A stretch of 13,166 nt of DNA from an uncultured Collinsella sp. (GTDB lineage: Bacteria; Actinomycetota; Coriobacteriia; Coriobacteriales; Coriobacteriaceae): assembly GCA_900759565.1 (NCBI GenBank), contig CAAEVV010000045.1, positions 1-13,166 on the forward strand. Direction: 5' to 3'. Below, one piece after another: positions 1 to 6,079 of this stretch; within the stretch, counting starts at the first letter, position 1; the number at the start of each line of letters is the position of its first letter. Made by a program: the position numbers and the translations under genes. The notes beneath the pieces were generated by a model. That model was given only the letters and a program-made list of their open reading frames with translations, was not told where the DNA came from and did not search any database.

Positions 1-101
1 AAGGAACGTCCCCAAATGCCGGCAGGTTGGGACACTCCTTTTTGGCAATCCGCAAAGACTGTCCCCAACGACTGGTCGTTTAAGAACGTCCCCAACGACT
101 A
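1..101. repeat. Family B palindrome fragments (GTCCCCAACGACT repeats)
   Basis: AAGGAACGTCCCCAA at 1-15 and the direct repeats GTCCCCAACGACT at 61-73 and 88-100 match the right arm of the complete family B hairpins at 7077-7132 and 11659-11714. No matching left arm (TTGGGGACGTTC) is present here, so these are right arms only, or the remains of elements that begin before the window. The stretch between them (16-60) includes TTGGGACACTCC and no gene. The region is non-coding, probably rearranged palindromic-repeat DNA upstream of the kinase unit. Confidence 0.6.
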
Positions 102-230
102 CCTCGTTTTCGTAACCTTTTCGCAACAATGCGCTCTTCGCGACCGTAGCGCCCGCTCACAACGTCCCCTGCGCTACACTTAGTCGCACTGTGGCGCTGC
201 TGCGCCGTGCCCGAACCAAGGGAGACCCTC

Positions 231-1055
231 ATGAAGAATACTCAGCTGCTGTTGATCAACGATATGTGCGGCTACGGCAAGGTCGCGCTCTCCGCCATGC
301 TGCCGGTGCTGTCGCACATGGGCTACCGTATCCATAACCTGCCGACGGCGCTGGTGTCCGATACGCTCAACTATCCCAAGTTCTACATCCATGACACCAC
401 CGAGTACGTGCGCCAGAGCCTCGCCATTTGGGAGGAGCTCGGCTTTGAGTTCGACGCCATCTCCACCGGCTTTATCGTGACCGAGGAAGAGACGCGCATC
501 ATTTCGGATTTCTGCCACCGTCGCGCGCAAAAGGGCACCAAGGTGTTCGTCGACCCCATCATGGGCGACAACGGCAAGCTCTATGCCGGCGTGCCCGAGT
601 CCACGATCGGTCTCATGCGCAGCCTGCTCGAGTGCGCCGACTATGCGGTGCCAAACTACACCGAGGCCTGCCTGCTCACCGATACGCCCATTGCCGAGCA
701 AATCACGCCCGATGAGGGCCGCGCTCTTGTGGATGCCGTGCGTGTCCTGGGCGCCAAGTCGGTGGTCATTACGAGCGCTGTGGTCGACGGTGCGAATGTC
801 GTCATCGGTTACGACCATGTGGCGGGGGAGTACTTCACGATTCCCTTCGAGCTGATTCCGGTCTACTTTCCGGGCACGGGCGACACGTTCTCGGCGGTGC
901 TTATCGGCCGCGTTATGGCCGGTTGGAGCCTGCAGCGCGCGACGAGCGATGCCATGCGTGTGGTAGCGGAGCTCATCGAGCGCAATGCCGACCAGGAGGA
1001 TAAGTCCGCCGGCCTTCCCATCGAGGCCTGCCTGGATGTGATTGACCATGAGTAA
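231..1055 (+). CDS. pdxY: Pyridoxal/pyridoxamine kinase (PfkB/ribokinase superfamily)
   Basis: The predicted cytoplasmic kinase phosphorylates pyridoxal or pyridoxamine with ATP in vitamin B6 salvage, giving PLP precursors. The protein has 274 residues, normal for the family. It shows an N-terminal substrate-site stretch (LLINDMCGYGKVALSAMLP, 7-25), DPIMGDNGKLY at 108-118, the PNYTEACLL segment at 141-149 typical of pyridoxal kinases, and the superfamily signature GTGD at 215-218, where Asp218 is the expected catalytic base. The ATG at 231 is chosen because GGGAGA lies just upstream; a GTG at 207 in the same frame has no such site. The last 8 bp (ATGAGTAA) overlap the start of the next gene, suggesting translational coupling. 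The related ThiD hydroxymethylpyrimidine kinase is a less likely reading, because the DPxMGDxGKLY and PNxTE contexts match the pyridoxamine kinase branch better. Substrate preference cannot be settled from sequence. Confidence 0.88.
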   Translation: MKNTQLLLINDMCGYGKVALSAMLPVLSHMGYRIHNLPTALVSDTLNYPKFYIHDTTEYVRQSLAIWEELGFEFDAISTGFIVTEEETRIISDFCHRRAQKGTKVFVDPIMGDNGKLYAGVPESTIGLMRSLLECADYAVPNYTEACLLTDTPIAEQITPDEGRALVDAVRVLGAKSVVITSAVVDGANVVIGYDHVAGEYFTIPFELIPVYFPGTGDTFSAVLIGRVMAGWSLQRATSDAMRVVAELIERNADQEDKSAGLPIEACLDVIDHE

Positions 1056-1377
1056 CGCCGACGAGAGCAGCACCGAGGCGGCGGGCGAGAGCAAGCCGCT
1101 CGGCGCGCCGCGGGGCAAGCGTCCGCGCATCCGCGTGAGCTGCGTGGACCAGCTGGGTGCGTGCCGCTGCCACCATGGTCACAAGCCGGGCGACGTTTTT
1201 GACTTCGACCGAGACCGCGGCAAGATGTGTGCCATGGCCTGCCATGTGGGCTTTCCCTATATCGATATCCTGCGCTATGGCGGAACCGTGCCTGGCAACG
1301 AGCCCGGTACGGCAAAGTTCTGCTGTCCCGAGGTCGATACGCTGAACGTCTGGCTTGCTGAGATCGTCGACGAGTAG
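1048..1377 (+). CDS. TIGR04076-like cysteine-rich protein
   Basis: This small soluble protein has 109 residues, against roughly 80-90 for the family core. It resembles TIGR04076, which has no firmly established function. Residues 1-27 are a low-complexity Ser/Glu/Gly/basic extension; the core begins at RIRVSC. It carries seven cysteines (32, 39, 41, 61, 65, 92, 93) and the cluster CRCHHGHKPGD at 39-49. The GHKPGD, the mid-protein Cys, the RYGG turn (76-79) and the final CCPE match the family pattern and suggest a bound metal or a redox site, though that is inference. The start ATG overlaps the kinase stop (ATGAGTAA), so translation is probably coupled and the two genes are co-transcribed. A TTG two codons upstream is in frame but less likely. 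Metal binding and any link to B6 metabolism are unproven. Confidence 0.8.
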   Translation: MSNADESSTEAAGESKPLGAPRGKRPRIRVSCVDQLGACRCHHGHKPGDVFDFDRDRGKMCAMACHVGFPYIDILRYGGTVPGNEPGTAKFCCPEVDTLNVWLAEIVDE

Positions 1378-1386
1378 TTGAGCGCA

Positions 1387-1417
1387 ATGTGACAAAGGGA
1401 CAGTCCCTTTGTCACAT
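1387..1417. repeat. Family A palindrome, perfect copy
   Basis: A perfect 15-bp inverted repeat: ATGTGACAAAGGGAC, one central A, then GTCCCTTTGTCACAT. Further copies occur at 2935-2965 and 4896-4925, with a truncated one at 11633-11657, so this is a dispersed intergenic element. It sits 9 bp after the stop of the TIGR04076-like gene and just before an intrinsic terminator. It may act as an RNA hairpin at the transcript 3' end or as a REP-like mobile palindrome. Confidence 0.85.
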
Positions 1418-1422
1418 CCGCC

Positions 1423-1441
1423 GGGGCTGCCCCTTCTTTTT
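1423..1441 (+). terminator. Intrinsic terminator of the kinase unit
   Basis: GGGG-CTG-CCCC forms a short all-GC stem (1423-1433), followed at once by TTCTTTTT. It lies 46 bp after the stop of the TIGR04076-like gene. The stem is only 4 bp, so the adjoining family A hairpin may contribute. Confidence 0.6.
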
Positions 1442-1450
1442 GCTCATAAT

Positions 1451-1541
1451 CCTAAATCTCTGCATTTCATACGATTTTAGGTTCTAAAAATTCTGCGTTT
1501 CATCGATAATCAAGCGTATAAAACTTTGCATTTAATTTGAT
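1451..1541 (+). promoter_or_regulatory. Three direct repeats at exact 33-bp period upstream of the ATPase gene
   Basis: In this AT-rich stretch TCTGCATTTCAT (1459-1470), TCTGCGTTTCAT (1492-1503) and TTTGCATTTAAT (1525-1536) recur with starts exactly 33 bp apart, about three helical turns. Each is preceded at the same offset by an A-run (1454-1456, 1487-1489, 1520-1522). The consensus is about AAAWYTYTGCRTTTMAT. The first copy is also spanned by CCTAAA...TTTAGG (1451-1481). The third ends 20 bp before the start codon, so a bound protein could block transcription or initiation. A TATAAA at 1517-1522 is a candidate -10 but no good -35 is paired with it. It is probably an operator or iteron-like binding array; the protein is unknown. 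Confidence 0.55.
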
Positions 1542-1560
1542 GACACTGAGGGGAGAGCCT

Positions 1561-2922
1561 ATGCTGCGCAGGAAAATAGCGGTAGAGCTGGAGCGTTGGC
1601 TGAAGTCTGCCGAGCAAAAGGCCTTATTCATTACGGGTTCTCGCCAGATTGGCAAAAGCTATTCGATTCGCGCATTTGGCAAAGCCAACCATGCAACCTA
1701 CATCGAGCTTAACCTCATGGAAAATCGCCAGGCAAAAGATGCTCTTCTCGAGGCGCGGGATGCCGATGATTTCATCAGCAGGGTGACGCTTCTTTCGGGA
1801 AAGCCGATAGCGCCGGGCAAAACGCTCGTGTTTATCGATGAGGTCCAAGAGGCCCCCGACATCATGACGATGGCAAAGTTCCTTGTTGAGGACGGGAGGT
1901 GCCGCTGGGTGTTTTCGGGGTCAATGCTCGGGACCCAGTTCAAGGGCGTCAGGTCCTATCCCGTGGGGTATGTCCACGAGCTTAGGATGTTCCCGCTCGA
2001 TTTTGAGGAGTTTTGCTGGGCAACCGGAGTGAGCGAGGGGGCTCGCCAAACGATACGTGACGCGTGTATCAGCGAGAGGCCCATTCCTGATTACATTCAT
2101 GACGCGATGATGGCAAACTTCAGGACCTATACCGTTGTCGGCGGAATGCCGGAGGTCGTGCAGCGTTTCCTTGACACGCAGGGCGACCTTGCCTCTGTTC
2201 GTCAGCTACAGTCCGAGCTCAACGAACAGTACCGACGGGATATTTCCAAGTATGCAAGCGGGCGTGCCCTTCAGGTGCAGAGCATCTACGATCAGCTCCC
2301 CATTATGCTTGAGGGCGAACACAAGCGTTTCGTGCTCAATTCCATTGACCCCAAGGCGCATTATGAGAAGTACCAGCGAGATTTTGTCTGGCTTGTCGAT
2401 GCCGGCGTTGCTCTCAAAGCCGATATCGTAACCGAGCCAAAGTCGCCCCTGCTCAAGACGGCACGGCCATCGCAGTTCAAGCTATACCAATCGGATACGG
2501 GCATGTTGATGGCGCGCTACCCCGTTGGAGTCGCCCAAGCGGCGTATCTTGATAGCAAGGAGCCCAATCTGGGCGGCATTTACGAAAACGTGGTGGCCCA
2601 GCAGCTGGCTGCCCAAAATCGCCAGCTTTACTACTATCAGACAAAAAAGCGCGGTGAAGTGGACTTTGTGGTCGACGGACCGGATGGGACGGCTGTTCCG
2701 ATCGAGGTTAAATCGGGCTCCTATTACCACGCGCACGCTGCGCTCGGTCATGTGCTTGATACGGCTGAATATGGCGTAAGGCTCGGGATTGTTTTCTCGA
2801 GAGGCAACGTTGAGCGCAACGGAGCAGTTCTCTATTTGCCGCTATATGCGACCTGGGCTCTTTCGGATGTTTTGGGCGACTCCTGTGCCGAGGGGATAAA
2901 GCTGGAGGTCAAGCCGGTCTAG
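1561..2922 (+). CDS. AAA_14 / DUF4143 family ATPase
   Basis: A 453-residue protein of the widespread but functionally uncharacterised AAA_14-DUF4143 type. The N-terminal ATPase has Walker A GSRQIGKS at 26-33, Walker B LVFIDE at 89-94 and a sensor-like VFSGS at 117-121. The middle is the DUF4143-type region (RTYTVVGGMPEVV, 188-200). The C-terminus carries a PD-(D/E)XK nuclease-like fold signature: GEVDFVV at 365-371, then PIEVKSG at 380-386. Whether it cuts DNA is unknown. The ATG at 1561 follows GAGGGGAG at 1548-1555; ATG 1540 and TTG 1537 are in frame but poorly placed. Codon use looks more AT-rich (many AAA, GCA, TTT codons) than the neighbours, suggesting horizontal origin. It stands alone, converges on the phosphatase gene, and lies between two family A palindromes. 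Confidence 0.88.
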   Translation: MLRRKIAVELERWLKSAEQKALFITGSRQIGKSYSIRAFGKANHATYIELNLMENRQAKDALLEARDADDFISRVTLLSGKPIAPGKTLVFIDEVQEAPDIMTMAKFLVEDGRCRWVFSGSMLGTQFKGVRSYPVGYVHELRMFPLDFEEFCWATGVSEGARQTIRDACISERPIPDYIHDAMMANFRTYTVVGGMPEVVQRFLDTQGDLASVRQLQSELNEQYRRDISKYASGRALQVQSIYDQLPIMLEGEHKRFVLNSIDPKAHYEKYQRDFVWLVDAGVALKADIVTEPKSPLLKTARPSQFKLYQSDTGMLMARYPVGVAQAAYLDSKEPNLGGIYENVVAQQLAAQNRQLYYYQTKKRGEVDFVVDGPDGTAVPIEVKSGSYYHAHAALGHVLDTAEYGVRLGIVFSRGNVERNGAVLYLPLYATWALSDVLGDSCAEGIKLEVKPV

Positions 2923-2934
2923 GGCCAGTCCCGG

Positions 2935-2965
2935 ATGTGGCAAAGGGGCAGTCCCTTTGCCACAT
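2935..2965. repeat. Family A palindrome with paired substitutions
   Basis: ATGTGGCAAAGGGGC, A, GTCCCTTTGCCACAT. Relative to 1387-1417 the A:T pair at arm position 6 has become G:C in both arms (TGTGACA/TGTCACA to TGTGGCA/TGCCACA), and one further change leaves a G-U wobble. It lies 13 bp after the ATPase stop, in the convergent intergenic region. Confidence 0.85.
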
Positions 2966-2967
2966 TC

Positions 2968-3039
2968 ATGAGCGTGGATTTTCTCCCGTTTAGGGCGCAC
3001 TTGAACGCTCAAAGCGGGAGAAAATCCACGCTCATTTTT
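2968..3039. terminator. Large perfect hairpin between convergent genes, likely bidirectional terminator
   Basis: The arm at 2968-2988 (begins ATGAGCGTGG) is perfectly complementary to 3015-3035, giving a 21-bp stem with a 26-nt loop. Five Ts (3035-3039) follow on the plus strand, and the stem itself contains TTTT and AAAA runs. It sits between the ATPase stop (2922) and the phosphatase stop (3101), where read-through in both directions needs stopping. The stem is far longer than a typical terminator, so it may be a repeat element that serves as one. Confidence 0.65.
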
Positions 3040-3100
3040 CATGTCGGAGATTATCCGCGCTCGTTTCGCGCCGAAGGCGTGGCCCGCACCGCCCGAGCGC

Positions 3101-3550
3101 CTACAGTTGCTCGAGCATAGCGGTGCAACCGGCGAGCACGTCGCGGTACGTGGCATCGAAATTGCCGGTGTACCAGGGGTCGGCCACGTCGCCGGGACAC
3201 TCGGTCCAATCGAGCAAGCGCGTAATCTTTCCGTCGGGGCCTGCGTCGCCAAAGATGCGACGCAGGCCCCGCGCGTTCTCAGCATCCATATAGACAATGT
3301 GATCCCAGTCGCCATACTCCGCGCGACGCACCTGGCGGGCACGGTGCGCAACGACGGGAATCCCGACTTCGCGCAGCTTGGCAACGGTACCGTGGTGTGG
3401 CGGGTTGCCGATCTCCTCGGTCGAGGTCGCAGCGGAATCAATGACAAACTCGCCCGCGCGCCCGGCGCGCCGCACCAGCTCGGTAAACACCGACTCAGCC
3501 ATCGTCGAGCGGCAGATGTTTCCATAGCAGATAAACAGTACACGTTGCAT
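3101..3550 (-). CDS. Low-molecular-weight protein-tyrosine phosphatase
   Basis: A cytoplasmic phosphatase of 149 residues, the usual family length, that removes phosphate from protein tyrosines through a cysteinyl intermediate. The P-loop CYGNICRS lies at residues 8-15 (nucleophile Cys8, Arg14, Ser15). The general-acid motif is DPWY at 124-127 (Asp124), and YMDAEN at 87-92 is a family-typical segment. CYGN in place of the common CLGN is conservative. The ATG at 3550 follows AAAGGA on the minus strand; longer upstream starts in this frame lack a ribosome site and add an unrelated tail. It lies 45 bp behind the MFS gene on the same strand and is probably co-transcribed. In Gram-positives such enzymes can partner tyrosine kinases of capsule synthesis, but no kinase or capsule gene is visible here, and arsenate reductase activity is unlikely given DPWY and the context. 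Confidence 0.92.
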   Translation of the reverse strand: MQRVLFICYGNICRSTMAESVFTELVRRAGRAGEFVIDSAATSTEEIGNPPHHGTVAKLREVGIPVVAHRARQVRRAEYGDWDHIVYMDAENARGLRRIFGDAGPDGKITRLLDWTECPGDVADPWYTGNFDATYRDVLAGCTAMLEQL

Positions 3551-3595
3551 ATGCGGTTTCCTTTCGATCGCCATCATCGAGCTCGAGTATCGCAT

Positions 3596-4837
3596 CTACG
3601 CCTGCGCCATCGCCCTCTTGCGTTCCCAGCGAGCCAACTTAATCGTCACCAGCGTGAGTGCCCAGGCCACAAGCGAGAACGCGGCGCCCACTGCGCCCAC
3701 GTACGCAATGCCAATGTTGCTTACCACGGCGCCGCCCACTGCGGTGCCAAACGAGATGCCGACGTTAAACGCCATGGGCTCAACCGAACTTGCGAGTACC
3801 ATCGACTTGGGATGGCGGCTGCGCGCCACGTCCATAAAGTGCGTGATGCACGACACCGAGAACAGGTACATGAGCAGCGCCAAGCTAAAGACAAAGACCA
3901 GCGCGAGCGGCATGGTGCCGCCCACAGCAAACAGTCCGAGTAACGCTGCAGTCTGCAGCACAAACGTAACCAGCAGCGCCTTCATGCCAAAGCGCGCATC
4001 GATCCATCCGCCCAAGATGTTCGAGATCAGGCAGAACACGCCGTAGGCCATGAGCGTGGTACTGGCTTCGACCGTGCCCATGCCCAGCACCTGCTCAAGA
4101 TAAGGCGTCACGTAGCCGTAGAAAACGTAGACCGACCCCACGCCAAACAAAAAGATGAGCATGCCGGTGATGATGCTCGGCTCGCGTAGCAGACCCGCCT
4201 GCTCGCGAAAAGTGGCGGGCTCGTCGGTTTGCCCAGCGCGCGGCATAAACGCCACGAGCGCTCCGCAGATCAGAACGGCAAAGGCCAGCGTGCCGTACAT
4301 AGCCACGTGCCAATCGAGCGTGTCGGCCACAAACTTGCCGATCGAAGTGACAAAGACCATTGCCACGGAAAACGCGCCGTACACCACCGAGATGGCGAGT
4401 GAGGTCTGCTGCGGGGACAGCAGCTCGGGGATATACGTCACGCCCACGGCGAGCAGTGCGCCCGAGACGGAGCCCAAGATGATGCGCGAGGCGAACAGCA
4501 CTTGAAAGTTGGGTGCCAGCGCCATGACCAAATTGCCGAGCACAAAGACGATGCTATAGCACACGAGCAGTTGGTAACGACGGAAGCGCCCCGTGCTGAG
4601 CGCGAGCACCGGCGTCGCGATAGCGTAGATCAGTGCGAACACGCTAATAAGTTGGCCTGCGGTGGCAAGCGATACGCCGAGTTCCGTTGCCAAGTCACTT
4701 TCGATGCCGATGACCACGAACTCCGAGCAGCCGAGCGAAAAGCCTAACAACACGAGCAGCGCCAGGCAGAGCTTGGCGCGCGCGGGGGAGAGCGCGGCGG
4801 CGGTTGACTTACTTTTTGGCGTGGTTGCGGCGGTCAA
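3596..4837 (-). CDS. MFS transporter, DHA1/AraJ-like exporter
   Basis: An inner-membrane secondary transporter of the major facilitator superfamily, about 413 residues with some 12 hydrophobic segments. The first helix region FSLGCSEFVVIGIESDLATELGVS followed by AGQLISVFALIYAIATPVLA is the layout of the AraJ/YdhP/NepI drug- and sugar-efflux group. The loop GRFRRYQ between helices 2 and 3 and the WIDARFG loop in the second half match MFS intracellular loops. The substrate cannot be named. The start is uncertain: TTG at 4837 has GGAG eight bases upstream, while GTG at 4846 is in frame without a clear site (416 residues). The reading frame extends further to 4948 across a palindrome, which is surely non-coding. 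It probably heads an operon with the phosphatase gene. Confidence 0.87.
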   Translation of the reverse strand: MTAATTPKSKSTAAALSPARAKLCLALLVLLGFSLGCSEFVVIGIESDLATELGVSLATAGQLISVFALIYAIATPVLALSTGRFRRYQLLVCYSIVFVLGNLVMALAPNFQVLFASRIILGSVSGALLAVGVTYIPELLSPQQTSLAISVVYGAFSVAMVFVTSIGKFVADTLDWHVAMYGTLAFAVLICGALVAFMPRAGQTDEPATFREQAGLLREPSIITGMLIFLFGVGSVYVFYGYVTPYLEQVLGMGTVEASTTLMAYGVFCLISNILGGWIDARFGMKALLVTFVLQTAALLGLFAVGGTMPLALVFVFSLALLMYLFSVSCITHFMDVARSRHPKSMVLASSVEPMAFNVGISFGTAVGGAVVSNIGIAYVGAVGAAFSLVAWALTLVTIKLARWERKRAMAQA

Positions 4838-4895
4838 GGTTGTCACTCCAATGTCGCATGAATAAGCGGGATTCAATCCCTGCAACTCTAACAGA

Positions 4896-4925
4896 ATGTG
4901 AAAAGGGACAGTCCCTTTGTCACAT
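4896..4925. repeat. Family A palindrome with one-base deletion
   Basis: ATGTGAAAAGGGAC, A, GTCCCTTTGTCACAT. The left arm lacks the C of the consensus ATGTGACAAAGGGAC, leaving one bulge. It sits upstream of the MFS gene, in the divergent region with the gene at 5097, so here it cannot be a simple 3'-end terminator for either neighbour. Confidence 0.8.
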
Positions 4926-4946
4926 TGCGCTGCCGGCCAGTCGCCC

Positions 4947-5011
4947 AAACCGTCACAACATTCGTTGAAAAACTTAAAAACGAGGAAAAGCGTCGAATGT
5001 TGTGATGGTTT
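4947..5011. repeat. 18-bp inverted repeat in divergent intergenic region
   Basis: AAACCGTCACAACATTCG at 4947-4964 pairs with 4994-5011 in 17 of 18 positions; the remaining pair is a G-T wobble. The 29-nt loop is A-rich. It occupies most of the space between family A (4896-4925) and the start of the gene at 5097. It could be an operator, an RNA hairpin in the leader of that gene, or a third kind of dispersed repeat. It resembles none of the other repeats in the window. Confidence 0.65.
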
Positions 5012-5096
5012 TCCTATCTGTGCCGGCGAGCCGCCGTGCCGTCTGGGGGTATAAGGCTAGCAAGTGTTTATTTGCGAGGCCTAAGGGGCGCCCCGT

Positions 5097-5966
5097 ATGG
5101 ATATCGATAACTTTGAATGGTGGTATAGCGAGGGTGAGGCTCCGGACGAGGAGTGGGACGAGCCCACGCCGCGTGACGTGTCGAGCGACGAGGACGGGAT
5201 CGGCAACGACGTCGCCGCCGACTCGGACGCTGCCTCCGACCCCGTCGAGCCCCTGACCTTCGAACAAGCCTGGGCCCAGGCCGAGGCAGACGAGGCCAAG
5301 GCCGACGCTACGGCCACGCTCGGCGAGCCAGCCGACATGTCGATCTCGCCGGCAAAGACCTCGCAGCCGCGCCACACTATCGATCCCGACAGCACGGCAT
5401 CCTTCAGCATTCTCGACGTGCCCTCGCAGGGTGCCCAGGCGCCCGCGCCCACACGCCGCCCCAATCTGTCTCGCGAGGAAGATGCAGGACGTCGCTCGCC
5501 GCTCGGCCCCATCCTTATCGCCTTTATGGCCGGCGTTATCGCATGCTCGGTAATTGGAAACGTCTGGAGCCATGTCGAGCAGCAGCGAAAAGACGCCGCC
5601 AAGGTCGAGATGTCTGTCGAGCAATCGCTCGGCCGCACGCGCTCGGTACATGTGTCGGTCGAGGTCAAGGACGGCGCGACGTGGGACACCGCGCGCGGCG
5701 ACAGCCAAATGCTCATTCACATCGTGGGGCGCACGCTCAAAGGGCAGACGATTGACGAGTATCAATACGTCAATTCCGCTGGTGACGGCATCGAACTTAA
5801 GCCCGGCGACTACGAGCTCACCGTCGATGAACCGCCCGTCGCCACCGACGGCACGCGCTTCCGCGCCTCAAAGCGCATGGTCCCCGTGAGCTTTAACTCA
5901 CAGGCGCCCGACACGGTCGACACCACACCGCAGGGCGGGTTCGACCTTTACGTGGATACCCAGTAG
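5097..5966 (+). CDS. Single-pass membrane protein, acidic N-terminus, function unknown
   Basis: I do not recognise this 289-residue protein. Residues 1-70 are extremely acidic (about 24 Asp/Glu against two basic residues) and start with an aromatic FEWWY. A disordered Pro/Ser/Ala linker runs to about 135. One transmembrane segment, GPILIAFMAGVIACSVIGNVW, spans 137-157, with basic RR at 132-133 before it, predicting N-terminus in and C-terminus out. After a short charged helix (158-180), residues 183-289 look like a beta-sandwich: alternating hydrophobics and GIELKPGDYELTV (231-243), reminiscent of carboxypeptidase-regulatory or Ig-like folds. It has no lipobox, sortase signal or catalytic motif. 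ATG 5097 has AAGGGG (5083-5088) upstream. It is transcribed away from the MFS gene and stands alone before the epimerase. An envelope-anchored sensor or scaffold is one guess, without direct support. Confidence 0.8.
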   Translation: MDIDNFEWWYSEGEAPDEEWDEPTPRDVSSDEDGIGNDVAADSDAASDPVEPLTFEQAWAQAEADEAKADATATLGEPADMSISPAKTSQPRHTIDPDSTASFSILDVPSQGAQAPAPTRRPNLSREEDAGRRSPLGPILIAFMAGVIACSVIGNVWSHVEQQRKDAAKVEMSVEQSLGRTRSVHVSVEVKDGATWDTARGDSQMLIHIVGRTLKGQTIDEYQYVNSAGDGIELKPGDYELTVDEPPVATDGTRFRASKRMVPVSFNSQAPDTVDTTPQGGFDLYVDTQ

Positions 5967-6036
5967 GAGCTCGCCGCTCATTCCGCTATGGCTACTCAAT
6001 AATCGCCTGCCGCCCCGTCCCGCCGCCAAGAGTGGG

Positions 6037-6059
6037 ACAATAGCCCTCGACACTATTGT
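6037..6059. promoter_or_regulatory. Operator-like inverted repeat before the epimerase gene
   Basis: ACAATAG (6037-6043) and CTATTGT (6053-6059) form a perfect 7-bp inverted repeat with 9 bp between. It ends 8 bp before the GGAGGAAG ribosome site of the gene at 6080. The position and symmetry fit a repressor operator; a short leader hairpin is the alternative. The rest of 5967-6036 shows nothing clear. Confidence 0.4.
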
Positions 6060-6079
6060 TTACTTTTGGAGGAAGTAGC

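Noticed and set aside
187..206. GGCGC/GCGCC mini-hairpin before the kinase gene as a regulator
   Set aside because: A 5-bp stem in GC-rich DNA is expected by chance.
1451..1549. 33-bp periodic repeats as a small CRISPR array
   Set aside because: Only a 12-17 bp core is shared and it is degenerate; true CRISPR repeats would be nearly identical over 23-37 bp with unique spacers. There are no cas genes.
3101..3550. Arsenate reductase (ArsC) reading of the phosphatase
   Set aside because: The DPWY general-acid motif and family length fit LMW-PTP, and no other arsenic resistance gene is nearby.
4810..4860. 16-codon overlapping ORF (MRHWSDNL...) before the MFS start on the minus strand
   Set aside because: It has no convincing ribosome site, overlaps the MFS start out of frame, and has nothing to set it apart from chance.
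4838..4948. Upstream extension of the MFS protein to 4948
   Set aside because: The added residues are read through a family A palindrome and have no start codon with a ribosome site.
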